NCBI GenBank assembly: GCA_024734555.1
Contig: JANPWX010000038.1
Location: 2,490,758-2,554,757 of the forward strand
Length of the DNA: 64,000 nucleotides
Direction: 5' to 3'
Source of the DNA: Trochalopteron elliotii
Taxonomy: Eukaryota; Chordata; Aves; Passeriformes; Leiothrichidae
Part shown: in pieces, positions 37,386 to 50,087 of the stretch
Layout: each line of letters opens with the position of its first letter
Numbering within the stretch: the stretch's first letter is position 1
Translations under genes and position numbers: made by a program
The notes under the pieces: generated by a model
What the model was told of the DNA's origin: nothing
Seen by the model: the letters and a program-made list of their open reading frames with translations, nothing else
Databases searched by the model: none

Positions 37386-40020
37386 TGCAAATGATTAATG
37401 AAAAATACAAAAAGAGCTTTCTTTAGAAATACTGGTTTGGTTGGCTATATCATGAAAAATTTTGTCTTGTTATTAGGCTACTACAGATGATAATGGAGTG
37501 AGGAGACACAAAGGCAAATTTCAGAAGCCCCACACAGTTTATTTAAGCAGTTTGTATTTCCAGGTATGGATTGTGATGGAAGATTTCAGATCTTAAGACA
37601 ACAAATAAAAGTGACTAAAGATCTTCTTTTGTGTAGTACTGAAGCTACTGATACAGTTCTAGCAGAGGAGAAAAAAAAATCTTTATGCTGTATCTGGTAT
37701 ATTATGAATAAAACATTCATGGAAACCCCAGGGCTATTTTAGTTCAGATGATATTATAATATATGACAAATGCAGCACAACAACAAGAATTGTCATAGAA
37801 CATAAAAGCATGGCTTGATTTTTTTAAGTCCACTCTCTATTGAACATTTCTTTCAGTGTATTTTGTACTCCTGTGTTTGCTACTGCATGGAGAAGCAGCT
37901 GTTGCTAGCAAAATGGGTCAGAAAAAAATTGATGAATTCTCCAGGGTGACATCCAATGTGCTGTTTTGAGGAGATTTTTGAGGAGTTTCTCTACAGGATG
38001 AGAGACAACCTTAAAGACAACTGAGGCTTACAAAAGAATAAGTCGGTCAAGACTAAACCAGACCACACTTCTGAGAAATAAGTAGAGATGAAAGATTAAG
38101 ACAATGGCAACAGATAATTGGACCTATTTTCCCTGGAAGAATATAGCCCTCAGAATATAATATAGTTATTCATAGGTTCCATCAGACTTAATCTTCCACT
38201 TCAGAATCTCATATACTAACTGAGCCAGTGTACTTATGAAACTCCAAAAAGATGAGTTAGAAACTGCAGCTGAGGTTCTGAACTCAGCTCAGACTTTGCT
38301 GCAACTTGGCAATGGCACAGGCAGGCACACTGACTTCTAGGGCATCAGGCTGCTGGTCAATATGTCTTGGAAAGTTGCCAGGAGTATGGTGAAGAAACCA
38401 GTGCCATACTGGCAATACAATAAGAAAGGTCAACAACATTGCCTAACACTGAAGGAAATCTAAATGAAAACATTAACTGAAGGAGAACTTGGAAAACTTA
38501 GAAAAAGGGATTAGTTTTGGAGAAATAAAATAACAGGGAGCAAGAAAAGCAGGTGACAGTGGATAGTTAAAATGGTTTACATATATTTGGAAAAAAGTAT
38601 CACACTGTAAGCATGTGCAACTGTGGCCTGGACACCAGGTTTTACTATTTACAAATACTAAGCTGACTGTAAGTATGTTCTTCCTTGTGACTGAATTCTC
38701 AGGTCACTCTCAGGCTTTTTGCCAAATTAGGTACATGTCATGGAACAGCAAATTTGCTATAAATTTCTTCCTTAAAGGCCAAGTTAACAAGTATTAATTC
38801 TAATACAACTATTTTGCATGTAGAACAGGAGAAAAACAGGAGAATTGATATCACCACAACATTAATGCATAAAACACTTGTTTGCATAGATTTGAACCAG
38901 GATAAAAATACTGTGTTTTGATATCTCACATTCCTTCTAAAGTACAGAAACACTTAAAGCAGGATAAAAGCAACTGTGGGGATTTTCAAAGTTATTCCCT
39001 ATAAAAATAACACTGTTCCTATTGAAAAATTCCCACTGTTTCCTAAGAATGCCAAATTACATCAATTCTCAATTCATTTTAGAAGAAAGAATTTAAGTCT
39101 TCTATGCTGTACTATCTTATTGATAGTTTCATACTACCATAGCTTAACAAAAGCCAGGCAAGATCTGTATTTCACTCTTCAACACCGAGAAAAATAAAAG
39201 CTTATCAGAGTTTCTTGGCTCCTTCTGAACTAGTCATTTATGTTTTGAAACAACATCATTAATCTCTGAGAATTTCTCATGTCTAATTTCAGTAGCAAAA
39301 TCTCCTTTCATCTCATCAAAAGCTCCAAACTGTAGTAGTAATGGTTCTTCTTCAGTGAATGTAACCTTTTTCCATTACTACCATTGCAACTTTGAATATC
39401 ATTTATGCCTTCAACATGCACAACAAAAATCAATACAGACCCTTTCCTTTAAAATATAGAGTAAAAAAGGGGGCACAGTTGTAAAAATATAAGTGTATTA
39501 CATATAACTTACAGACTTTGCAGTTATTGAAATTGCTCTATTGTTTATAATATTTGGACCAGTCAGAAAAGAGAAGAGAAAGAAATCAAATTATGTAACA
39601 GCATATGGCTATTTCTCTGCTTGCTGGAGAATCTGAGGCTTCTTTAACTATTTACTACATCAAAATCACATGGCTGTAAACATATTTATACAAGAAAACA
39701 GAATCTTAGACTAAAAACTCATGGTTTCCCACAAGGAAATTAAGGAGAACAGGATGAAGCACAAACTCTCTTAATAGGCTGCCATCATTCAAATGGCAAA
39801 AAAAGTTGTAAAGTTCCACAAATTTCCCCCTTCCTCTCCCAAAACAGACATGGAACATTCTACTGATTTAAAACCGAGATGCAGCACATTTGAGAGAAGT
39901 AAAATGGAGAAGACATTACTTCTATGAGAAGAATTAGATGATAAAGAACAATAAAGAACAACATTAAAGGTACTATAACAAACTGAAGTCAAACTTTGAC
40001 AAGGATAATAGCCCATCTCA
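37386..40020. other. Non-coding DNA, nothing recognised
   Basis: No supported gene or known repeat. Confidence 0.5.
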
Positions 40021-40323
40021 AGGGTAGAGAGGCCCTTCAGAGGGATCTGGACAGACTGGAGAGATGAGCAATCACCAACCATATAAAATTTAACAAGAGC
40101 AGGTTCTGTATTCTGCACCTGGGATGGTACAACCCTGTATGTGGAGGCAGACTGGGAGATGAGATGCTAGAAAGCAATGCTGTGGAAAGGGAAGAAGGGG
40201 TCTTGGTGGATGGCAAGCTGACCACGAGTCAGCAGTGCCCTGGCAGCCAGGAGGGCCAAGCCTGTCCTGGGAGCATCAGGCACAGCATTGCCAGCCAGGA
40301 AAGGGAGGTACTGGGGCAGATGT
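40021..40323 (+). mobile_element. CR1 LINE, sense (first piece of a twice-interrupted copy)
   Basis: From 'ggcccttcagagggatctgg' the sequence follows the end of the CR1 RT reading frame, including 'aaatttaacaagagcaggtt' and 'ggggtcttggtggatggcaa' (40198). The peptide remnant at 40164-40323 plus includes the typical V-L-V-D-G-K-L-T run. CAGATGT at 40317-40323 is repeated at 40755-40761, bracketing the inserted LTR. Confidence 0.85.
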
Positions 40324-40754
40324 ATGAGGGTTGGTATCTCCATGGGGGCGCTTACCAGCCAAAGCAGTTCCCCAGACCACCCAAAACAGTTTGTGGGTCC
40401 TCCAAATCTGCTGGCAGACTGTGGTTAAGGATGGAAGAAGCAGTGGGCCTGGCTTGGGTTGGAAAAGGTGTTTATTTCAGTACAGCTCTATGTGCTAGCA
40501 GTGTACTTGCCAGAGCATGTGCCAGAACAGCCAGAACCCCAATTTGGCCCCAGTGCCCTCCTCTTACCAGGTCACAGCCTGGGAGGAGCACACTCTGGGC
40601 CAGTTGGGGAAGGAAAGGGGTGAGGTCCAGGACAGGGTGAAACCAGGTGTGATCAGGGATACAGGGGTGTGGGTATTTTGGAAGGAACAAACCAAGTACA
40701 GACAAATAAACAAAATACAGATACAAATTCAAAAACCTCATTCACTCACCGCAA
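40324..40754 (-). mobile_element. Solo LTR inserted in CR1, antisense (430-bp family, copy A)
   Basis: A 431-bp unit flanked by CAGATGT on both sides. It is the inverted counterpart of the LTR at 51489-51913, which it matches along its whole length. Both contain 'ttggaggacccacaaact' and the tail part encoding a shared but meaningless peptide. The minus-strand poly(A) signal is at 40471-40476 (TTTATT on plus). Open frames within it on both strands (40472-40741 minus, parts of 40164-40640 and 40517-41011 plus) are LTR sequence and not genes. Confidence 0.8.
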
Positions 40755-41173
40755 CAGATGTGCGTTTACCTCAACACCTGTGTGCAGTTTTGGGTGTCAC
40801 AATAGAAAAAGGGTACAAAGTTGTTAGACAGAATCCAAAGAAGGGTGACCAGAAGGATGGAAAGCCTCAAGGACAAGGTGTGCCGGGGCAGCCAATGTCA
40901 CTTGCTTTGTTCAGCTTGGAAAAGAAGAGGCTGAGGGGCATCCTCATGCAGCCTACAGCTTTCCCAATAATGGCAGCAGTGGGCCAGGCACTAGTCTACT
41001 CTGTCTGGTGACACAGAATCAGAGAAGAAGAAGCAATAAAACAAGCAAATCAAATGAAACTGCATCAAAGGAAGTTCAAATGGGACATTAGGAAAATGTT
41101 CTTCACTGAGATTATGGCTGGTTACAAGAACAGTCTCCCTGGAGAGGTAGAGTGCCAGTCCTGTCAGAACTCC
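40755..41173 (+). mobile_element. CR1 LINE, sense (second piece)
   Basis: CR1 resumes near 40771 with 'gtgtgcagttttgggtgtca', then 'cagcttggaaaagaagaggc' (40913) and 'atgggacattaggaaaatg' (41080), colinear with the piece before the LTR. Confidence 0.85.
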
Positions 41174-41380
41174 AGAATCACAGAATCACAGAATGTATAG
41201 GTTGGAAGAGACCTTCAAAATTATCAAGCCCAACCCATGCCCCAACACCTCAACCAAAGCATGGCACCGAGTGCCACATCCAGTCATTTTTAAACACATC
41301 CAGGGATGGTGTCACCACCACCTACTCCGGCATACCATTCCAGTACTTTATCACCCTTTCTGTAAAAACCTTTTTCCTAA
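41174..41380 (-). mobile_element. CR1 LINE 3' end nested in another CR1, antisense
   Basis: Opens with a tandem complement of the CR1 tail (agaatcacagaatcacagaa) and 'gttggaagagaccttcaaaa' (41202), then a 3' UTR typical of a different CR1 subfamily. It is 5' truncated at 'acctttttcctaa'. It lies head-to-head with its host CR1 and is about 207 bp long. The well-preserved tail suggests that it is younger than its host. Confidence 0.9.
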
Positions 41381-41494
41381 AAGAAGCACCTGGACAGTGC
41401 TTTTAGCCATATGGTTAATTTTAGACAGTCCTGTAAGAAGCTGGATCTTCATGGATCCCTTCCAACTTCAGATATTCTTGATTCTGAGATTCTA
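41381..41494 (+). mobile_element. CR1 LINE, sense (third piece with 3' tail)
   Basis: Host CR1 sequence resumes and ends with 'catggatcccttccaactt' and a degenerate tail GATTCTGAGATTCTA at about 41480-41494, completing the insertion begun at 40021. Confidence 0.85.
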
Positions 41495-44327
41495 ATGGAA
41501 AGTTATTTTTACCCTTCTCTCAACTTTGACAGTGTCATGAAAGAGTTTAGATTGTATGACTGCAATTATTTTTCATGACCTAAGAAACTGTTTGGATGAC
41601 TATTCAACTACATGGAGTCTTACTGAAGCAGTTGGGATATTTTGCTCATATAAACAGAAATGAGAAAAAAAAGAGTTCTTTACAACTAGCCGTCACTAGC
41701 GTTTAAATCAAGCAGAGCAGCACTTGTGATGGAGCAATCAAACCCACCATATTTTGAGTATCTAGCAACAGAATTTCATTTTGGATAATGTAGCTAGGAA
41801 AATGAGATTCAAAGTTGGAAATGAAACTTGTTAGAAGTAAGAAAACATGGTTTTAAATTATGATATTGAAAAAAAACCCCCAACATTTGAAAATGTAATT
41901 GGTTTGTTAGGAAATTTGCACTGTCTCTATGAGAGTAAATCAGGCAAAAGATGATTTGGCAAATAACTTCTAAATGTAGACATGAAACAAATCACAAAGT
42001 AGTGTCACTCCCTGACTCTACAGGAGCAGCAAGGTTGCAATGAATTGATGGACCCATTATTGATATTGCTCTGTTCCAAAGGTGTGCTGTAGTTTATCAT
42101 AAGATACAGCCACATTTCAGGTTGGGTTGCTCTGTGACATATCAAATTCCCTGGCAGAAATCCAGCTACAGGAGAGTAGTTTTCTTAATCCTTGCTTACA
42201 CCATCCACTTCAAGCACCAGTTCAAAAGAATGGAAATATGCTGCTCCATCTCCTGTTAGATATTCAGTTCACAATTCATACTGAGATATTTAACCTGTAT
42301 GTTTGAAGACACACAGCATCTTAATAAACCAGAAGGCACAGGAATGGAAAAACCCTAAAAATACTAGAAGACAGTTGTACTTTTCTCTATTATCAGTTTT
42401 GCCATTGTGGGAATGAAAGTGACTGGTGTTAAGAGTGTCATTAACAACACTAAAAACCAGAGGTTTCAATTATTCCGTCTTTGACCTGAGAGTTTGGTGA
42501 ACTTTAATTTTTAAATTCTATTATGCCATAATGATTTTACTCAGACTCTACAGGGCTGTCTAAATCAATGTTTTTGGATAATAAATTACAGAATTTAAAG
42601 CAGTACTATACCGCTCAGTTCATTTGAAATTAGAAATTATTTGTTTTAGAAAAAGATAGTTATTATTGTTATATGCAACGTACCTAGTGTATAGTTTTCA
42701 GTCATCACTAACCTTTCCCCAATGCATGCTATTTAGGGTATTGCTGTATCATAATTTTTTAATGATTCTGAAGTCTATTATTTTTATACATTAGAAAGAA
42801 TAAAGTGTATTTAAAATATTAGTTCACCTCCATGATTTCTGTCAAAATACTGTGTTTTTAAAACAGAGAGGGGGAAAGTAGTCAAAACACATTTGCCAAA
42901 ATGAACATATTTCTAGCTTTATAAAACATTTCAGATTTTGGCCAGCTATTTTGCGCTCAGCATGGGAAACTTTGCACCATATGTCCAGCTCTCATTTAGA
43001 ATGAATATTTATCTTGTCTGGAATAACAGTCATGAGAACTATCAAGTCTCCAGTTACATGGTAACAAAATAGCTATCTTTGGGATGTTTGGGGTTTTTTT
43101 TCCCACTTTTTCTTCCAAATTAGCACTTTGACTCTGCTTCAGTTAAAAAGATCTTCTTGTATTTTTAGACTTGTTCACCCTGTGAAATTATGAAGGGTTA
43201 ACTTTACAAATGTCCTAGTAAATTCCAAATATAATTTTTCCTTATATTAATATGCAACACATTTTAATCAATTCTTGTATTGATAATGTTGCATAAAGAA
43301 GCAACAAACTCTAACAGTGAAGAAAATCAAGCACCTTTTTTTCAATCTGAAAATTAGATGCTCTACACAGACCCAATATAGATAAACTTCCAAAATTCAG
43401 ATTGAATCCAAATCCTATTACACAATGGCAGAAGCCAGAATATCTATCAGAGCAACTGCTGGAAAACGAATATTTGTAGTGTCCACATCTTTGCAGGTTA
43501 TCTAAAGCAAATTCCTTCATGCTGTTGTCACTGAGCTGTTACAGTGAGAATCAGCAGATGGTTAATCAATCCCAAAATGCCCTTCAGGAGCTACAACAGC
43601 TGTGAATGGTCAGCACGAGTAAACTCATCCAGAGTAAATGGGAACTGGGATCTGTGCAGAATGGAAACACAATTGTTTCCTTTCCACGGCACAATAAAAT
43701 GAGTCTGCAAACATTTCTTACAGTTTGAACTTTCTAGAATAAATTCAGTAAGATTTCTATAGAAGTCTTGTATAAACAGTCTACATATAGCAAATCCAAA
43801 ATCAATTTATTAGTGGACACAGTGTTAATTAAATTTAATTACTCCAAGCTGAGCAAAAGGTACCATCTGTAAATTACAGATAACAACCCTGCAGGTGATA
43901 ATCTCAGGAAATATGTGCAAGTTTCAAATAATTTATTCACCAGCATTTCTATGTACCCTCAAATACTGGTATACATATTTGGATTTAAAGGGTGGGAAAA
44001 AAGAGCCATTATTAGACAAGCCACATCCCATTTTACAAACCTCCCCCTTCCCTCACCACTGATACATAGCGATTTCTGATACATAAAGCACAGAGTTCAC
44101 AATATTTCATACTCTTACATCACAGACTAGGACAGCAGAATACATCAGAAGGAGCAATATGTGCTTGAAAAACAAAATAATATATACAGTAAAATATTCA
44201 AAAACAAGTTAAAGTTGTTGTTCCAGTAGATAAAATCAATTCACTTTTATTTTGACTTTTAGGTGCTCTTTAATGTATAGGTGTAAGACTGTGCTTTCAT
44301 ATATAAGTATTTTAAATGGACATGGTA
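41495..44327. other. Non-coding DNA, nothing recognised
   Basis: No supported gene or known repeat. Confidence 0.5.
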
Positions 44328-44528
44328 TGCTGGTTTTGGCTGGGGCAGAATTAATATTTTTCACAGTGGCCGGTATGGGGTTTTATTTTGTATTTGTGCT
44401 GAATACAGGATTGACAGAGTGGAGGCCTTTTCTGCTTTTCATATGGCCACACTGGTGAGAAGGCTGGAGGTTGTGAAGAGACACCGCAGCCAGGACAGGT
44501 GCCCCAAACTGACCAAAGAGGCATCTAC
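44328..44528 (+). mobile_element. ERVL-like LTR, 5' part, sense
   Basis: Starts TGCTGGTTTTGGCTGGGGCAG and follows the U3 of an abundant avian LTR through 'ggagaggccttttctgct'-like sequence (near 44422) and 'ccaaactgaccaaagaggca' (44505). It stops exactly where a CR1 tail begins. The TATA box and everything 3' of it are absent, so it has no promoter of its own. Confidence 0.8.
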
Positions 44529-44787
44529 AGATTCACAGAATAGTTAGGATTGGAAAGGTCCTCTGGAGAGCATCCAGTCCAACTCCCCTGCCAATGGAGA
44601 GTCAGCTGGAGAGATTACACAGAAATTTATCCAGCTGTGTTTGGAATGTCTCCAGGGAGGGACATTCCATGAGCTCTCTAGGCAGCCTGTTCCAGTGTTC
44701 TGCCACCCTCAATGTAAAAATTTATTCCTCATGTTGAGATGGAACTTGCTGTATTTTAGTTTATGGCCTTGGACTTGTTCTTCTTTT
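44529..44787 (-). mobile_element. CR1 LINE 3' end, antisense
   Basis: Begins with the tail complement 'agattcacagaatagttagg' and runs through 'gcatccagtccaactcccct' (44570) and 'aggcagcctgttccagtgtt' (44680) to about 44787, where it is 5' truncated. It directly abuts the truncated LTR on its left. Confidence 0.9.
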
Positions 44788-47700
44788 GGACATCTGTCGC
44801 ATATAGGATTATTTCCCCGCAACACTACTCTAATTTTCTTTTTTAATTCTGCTATTTGTATACTGTAAACAATGAACTTCCTTTTTCTGAGAGAGAGAGA
44901 TTATTTTGCAGTGCCTCATTGCTTATTGTGGATGCCTTCTATGATACTCTCTCTATGGTTATCACATTGCTCTCAGTTATGCTTTTGGGAAAGAAAAAAG
45001 TTCACAGTTCGCACTGTGGAATTCTTCTCTGCACACAGTGCTTATGTCCCTCACATGTTTCTGGTCCTGACCTTCATTGGTAGCAATTCCTCAGCCAAGC
45101 CCTCATTCATATTTAGCTACTTCAGTGCCTTCTATTAAGACAATTTTCCCAGTCCCTTGATTGTTTTTATGCTATATGAGAACAGTTATATTTGGCTTTT
45201 CTGGGGCTCCTCTACCCGGAGAGAATGGCTCATTCTTTTTATGTCCTTACAAGTGTATGTCAACTGTATAAAAATCCATGGATATATTTTTCAAGCAGAA
45301 GAAAATGTACTCTTTTACTCTTATAAAACAAGGTATAAAATTGCAATATTGAGCTTTATTTTATTCCTGGATAGTTTATTTAAGAAATAATTTTAAAAAC
45401 TTAGTACCCTATATAAAAGTATTTCTGTGTCTCAGGGGTTTAACCCACAGCCTGATTTATATACATGGAGACCAAAACAATTACCATACTCTCTTTATAT
45501 TTCTGCTCTCAATTAGTGTCAATTTTCATAAAGTGGCAAATTTCTTAATGGATTCTCTTTAAACTAGTCTCTAAAAAGAGAAACTGTCTCATTTGGAACT
45601 ACTGACACATAAATCAAAGCAAAAAAAAAGAAACCAAACAACCACCACCAACAACAACAACAACACCACAAACCCCCACATCCACAAAGAAAATTCGAAT
45701 ATAAAGATAACAAAATTTATACTGCAAATTCCTGTTGCTGATACAATTTGTAAAAAATATTGGTTTGATTTTGATAGAACAGAAGGCTGGTCTTCATCCT
45801 GGTATTTCAAAAAATAATTGAAGAGAAGGAAGAAAATAATACCTTAAAAAAGCAAACTGGATGCACATACTACAGCGGTATTGAGAACACTAGATGTACT
45901 TATGTTCTTACAGTGATTTCTTAACAAAGAAGGTATGGAAATATTCAAAGACCATCAAACACCATTTTCTCCTCCTTTCTAGTAAACACTATGAGTCACT
46001 GTTTTATTGTTGAGATAGCCTGCAGAAGAGAGACTACTCACAAAACAGAGAAGTAAAGAATATTCTGTCATCACTACAGCTGGTCAGAAGTAGATAACTT
46101 TAAAAGGAGAAAGTAGGATGGAAAACACTCAGGTTTTCTGATGATTGAATATTTGCCTTTGGCTTAACAGCTCTGAAGTATGCTGCCTTATAGAAACTAT
46201 AAGTGCTCTATTCTATATATATGTTTTATTAATCCATTTAAGGAAAAAAAATCTCTGAGCAAAGCACATTTCCTATTATAGAGAGTTTTATCCTATAGGG
46301 TTTATAATACAGGGATCTAATTCAAGTCCTGAGCTTTACAGAAAAAGAGGAAAAATTAAATACCTGTGCTCTATCTTAAAATAAAATATTAATAATAATG
46401 CTGTTCTATGCTTTCATGCTTTTCACTCAGGGTTTTTGGTAGGGAGAGGGGAAAATAAAAAACTCCTGCCTCGGAATTCTTGTATTTCAGCCTGACATTT
46501 GTTCAAGAAAAAACTTTTCCAAAGGGAAGAAAATTTTTTACATACAAAAACAAACTGACAACATGCCAACTCCAAACATTTGGTGTGAAACCCAAAACTA
46601 TTCTCAATTTTAACTCAAAGGAAATATGCATAGGCATGCAATAAGGGTGGGCTGTAAATGCTTATTTAAATGAGCTCAGTGGAAAACAAGAACCCATAGA
46701 TGATGCGTGAAGTACTAGAGTCTGAGGTTTGCTAGCAAAAAAGAAGTAATCAAAACCACAGCTCTTCAATTTTTTTCTTCCAGATTTCTCATTTTCCCAT
46801 TCGCCAAGTCTTCAAAAAGACAGTTATAGCTGTCAAAACATAAACTAGAATTTTCTAGTTGGGGAGCACTGCTTTACATAAACACAAAGATCTTTTCTTG
46901 AAGGAACTCATATTCAACTGTTAATTTAAGCACAAATATATCATGCTAGACAGAAAAACAATGCTAAAACCTCATTGTACAGTCTGTTAGATTTCTTTTC
47001 ATTGTTTGAATTCTCTTTCACTTGGGAAGATAGAACATATGGAAATGCAATTGTACCAAAAATACTGGAAAAGCAATTGGATCAAAAATATTGGAAAAGC
47101 AATGCTTTCAAGTTTTGAGGTAGAACAGAGCTAGAAAGCAATTTTGTGACTTTGTTCTGTCTTGAAACTAAGCAATTATGCTTGTCTTCATCTATGTTGG
47201 AAATAAAAAGACAATCTTTGGAGTTCTGCATACCCAAAAACTGCTCCAGACACACATATAAAAAAGAACCAACAATCTTCATTGTGATGAACATCTAACA
47301 GGCTCATGAAAATGTGTGGTTTTCATATAGAGTATAATTCTTCCAACCACCAGTAGGAAGTATGTCTGTTTAATCAAAACCATATGTTTCAGCAGAATGA
47401 CTAAGGTTTTAAAGGAATGTGGGGCAACACTACCCAATGAAGTCTTCACAAAGAAGATTGACAGCTGCTGCAGTAGATGAACTTCCACAAGCTTCATTTT
47501 TCAACATCATTGCCTTTTTCACATATATTTCTCATTGCACAACTCTGTTAAAAATATATCTTTGGTAACAGCTAATCTTCCCCTTTTACTTTAGAACAAA
47601 TCATAAAGTTGACATCTTCCCTAACAAAATACTATAATTAAATTTCATCCTCCACTTTGAATTTTTGACACATGCTTGAGAGTTATCATTACAGATACTT

Positions 47701-48499
47701 TAGTGGTTCCTTCCAATTTTACCATTAAAACTCACCTTTGTATAAAGTCTACATGAAAACAGAACACCCTTGCATACTCCCACAGACAGCCAAGATAAGC
47801 ACCCCAGCCACCTGACTACTATTTACTTCTTCTACCACTTTATCATTCCATCAGAACTCATCTGTTTGATTTCCTTTATAGTTCTATTGTAACCTGTCAG
47901 ATTTTAATACTTTTTTTCTTGTTTTCTTGAACTAAATTAACAATAGAGATCCTCATTGGTAGACAATGTTTCTGATGAAAGAAACATCCACTGACACTCA
48001 TATGGTAAATCAGAGGTCTCTGTTTTCCTTTCTCTTTAACATCAGAATAAACACACACCCAAGAAAAGTAAAAGGTTGGTAATAAATAATAAAAAAAATA
48101 AAAGGTCTTTTTGTTGTGGTTTTTTTTTTTTTTTTTTTTAAATACAATGTAGGGAAGAAGCAGGTATTTGAATACTTCCTGCTTTATCACATTAGTCTCA
48201 GACTGTTTCAGGGCAGAATTGATGAATTGTTTTTGAGATATTTGCTAAGCATAAATTTGGGGGCAAACTAATTCAGTTTATATTTATGAGTACTTCATCA
48301 AATTTTGTAAAGCTTACTTCAGATAATTGATTTTCATTGAAAAAATTAAGTATTTTATTTCAAGAGCCAAAATACATCATCTTGATGAAACATTTTTTCC
48401 TTGATTCTTTTTATCTAACTTAGCTACTAGAGAAGAATTATTTTGTAATAGTTCACACACCAACTCTTCACTGAAGGTGCTGTATTCACATCAACCTGG
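44788..48499. other. Non-coding DNA, nothing recognised
   Basis: No supported gene. It contains an (ACC/AAC)n simple repeat at about 45638-45668 and a T-run of about 20 bases at 48120-48139. Open frames at 44856-45390 show no recognisable domain. Confidence 0.5.
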
Positions 48500-49690
48500 G
48501 TTTTTGTTCTCAAGGATGGGAGCCCAGCAGTATTGGTAAAGACAGAGATGAAGAATGCGTTGAAAAACTGCATTTTCAGTGTTGTTGGGAACAAACTCCC
48601 CTCTCCCCTTTGTCAGCAAGCTAATATTTTCCTTCAGCTTCTAACTGTGGTTTACATCCTTAAAGAACCCTCTTGTAGTTTTTGACATCTCTGGCTAATT
48701 TTAATTCAAGCTGAATTCTAACTTCATGTTTAGATGCTCTGGAAATGCCTTGTTGTTCTCAAAAGGTATCTGTCTGCCCTCCCATCTCTGGTACACCTTT
48801 GTTTTGGGTTTTAGCAGACACAGAAGCTCACAGTTAAGTCAAATGGATCCCTTGCTCCACTTCTAAAGGTGACCAACAGTTTTTGTGCTTCCAGGAGTGT
48901 TCTTCAAAAATGCCAGCACTCACCAGCTGCTTTATAGTCTATGGAAGATTCCCACAGAATCCCTCTCAGCTGAGCTCAGAGCAAGCTGAAGCTTGCTCTT
49001 CTAAAATCTATAATCTTTGTCTTAGTTCTCACCTTCATCATGCTCAGCAGGATCCCAAACTCCACAGTATTGTGATCAGTGCAGCCAAGGCCATCATGAA
49101 TTGAGATAGTACAAAGCACATTTTCTTGGGTTTGTGACTGGGAAGTTCAGTGGCAACTCATTCCTCCTTGACATATCTAACATGTGTGTGAGGAAGCAGC
49201 ATTCTACTCATTCCAGTAACTTGGTGGGTGACCCGGCATTTTTCTGGATGGCTGAAGTCACCAAAAGAGCCAGGTTCTTTTGACCTGAAACTTGCTTGAG
49301 TGACCCAATTATTACTTTCTTGGGCTTACCATCTTGGTTTGGAAGCAGATGTCCACTGTAAGATCCCCCTCTGATCTTGACCCAGAGACATCCAATAGGG
49401 GTTTTACAATTGCCACAATTTACTTCTAGACACTTAAGGTTCTCCTTAACAAAAAGCATGACTTCAACTCCTCCTCCTCCTCCTCTTCTTCCCTGTCTCT
49501 CTTTCTGAAGCAGCCTAGAGCCATCCACCATGATCTGCCAGTCATGTGAGTTGTCCCACCATGCTTCAGTTATTCCTATGATATCATAACTTTCTGACTA
49601 GACATGGAGCTCCAGTTCTTCCTGTTTGCTCTCCAGGTTGCATAAAAGGCCATCACTTGAGGCAGTTGGTCTTCTGATTCTCATCTTGAG
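48500..49690 (-). mobile_element. CR1 LINE ORF2 fragment (endonuclease and linker), antisense
   Basis: Read on the minus strand from about 49690 down, remnants of the CR1 endonuclease domain appear: a DGSRLLQKERQGRRGGG-like block (frame 49208-49531), then near 49020-49100 a stretch reading as DHNTVEFGIL and DFRRASFSLL, then near 48530 an FNAFF.SVFT-like remnant of the endonuclease-RT linker. These are landmarks of the CR1 second reading frame. Several frameshifts and stops break it. Neither the RT core nor the 3' UTR and tail follow at the left end, which is unusual because CR1 copies are normally 3' anchored. Confidence 0.8.
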
Positions 49691-49721
49691 AGTCAGCTAG
49701 GGACAGCTGTTGCTGCTATGA

Positions 49722-50087
49722 TTGGCCTGGCTTATTTCCCAGGTGGAGATTTTCTACTTTGGATTTGTCCCGTCCCACACAGTGGACTCAGAGGAAGCTA
49801 GTTTTATATACTGTGGGGTGTGTGTAGGAGAAAAAACAAAGTTCTCAGGAGGTTCAATGAAAGACAACTTTTACTTGCAAACTTTAGAACAACCAGATAG
49901 AATAAAGTATTTGGCAGCTTTGGAATATCGAAGTAGAATAAGGCGCTTGGCAAGGTTTCACTGGATTTTTACATCAGGCTTACAATATATTTCCAGAGGA
50001 TGTAGTGGAGGAGAAAGAGAGAGATTATTGAGAATAATTATGCATGATTATGTGATTTATACAGAGTTGATATATAAGAAATACTGA
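49722..50087 (+). other. Unidentified 121-codon open frame
   Basis: The longest plus-strand frame here that is not inside a recognised repeat or microsatellite. The translation is of mixed composition with a basic middle part (about residues 70-80) and no signal peptide, membrane segment or motif that I can assign. It starts about 30 bp beyond a CR1 fragment. It could be retroviral LTR or internal sequence, or chance. I see no splice, promoter or poly(A) context that argues for a gene. Confidence 0.2.

Noticed and set aside
40164..41011. Two plus-strand frames of 158 and 164 codons
   Set aside because: They lie across CR1 and an antisense LTR, and their sequence is explained by those repeats.
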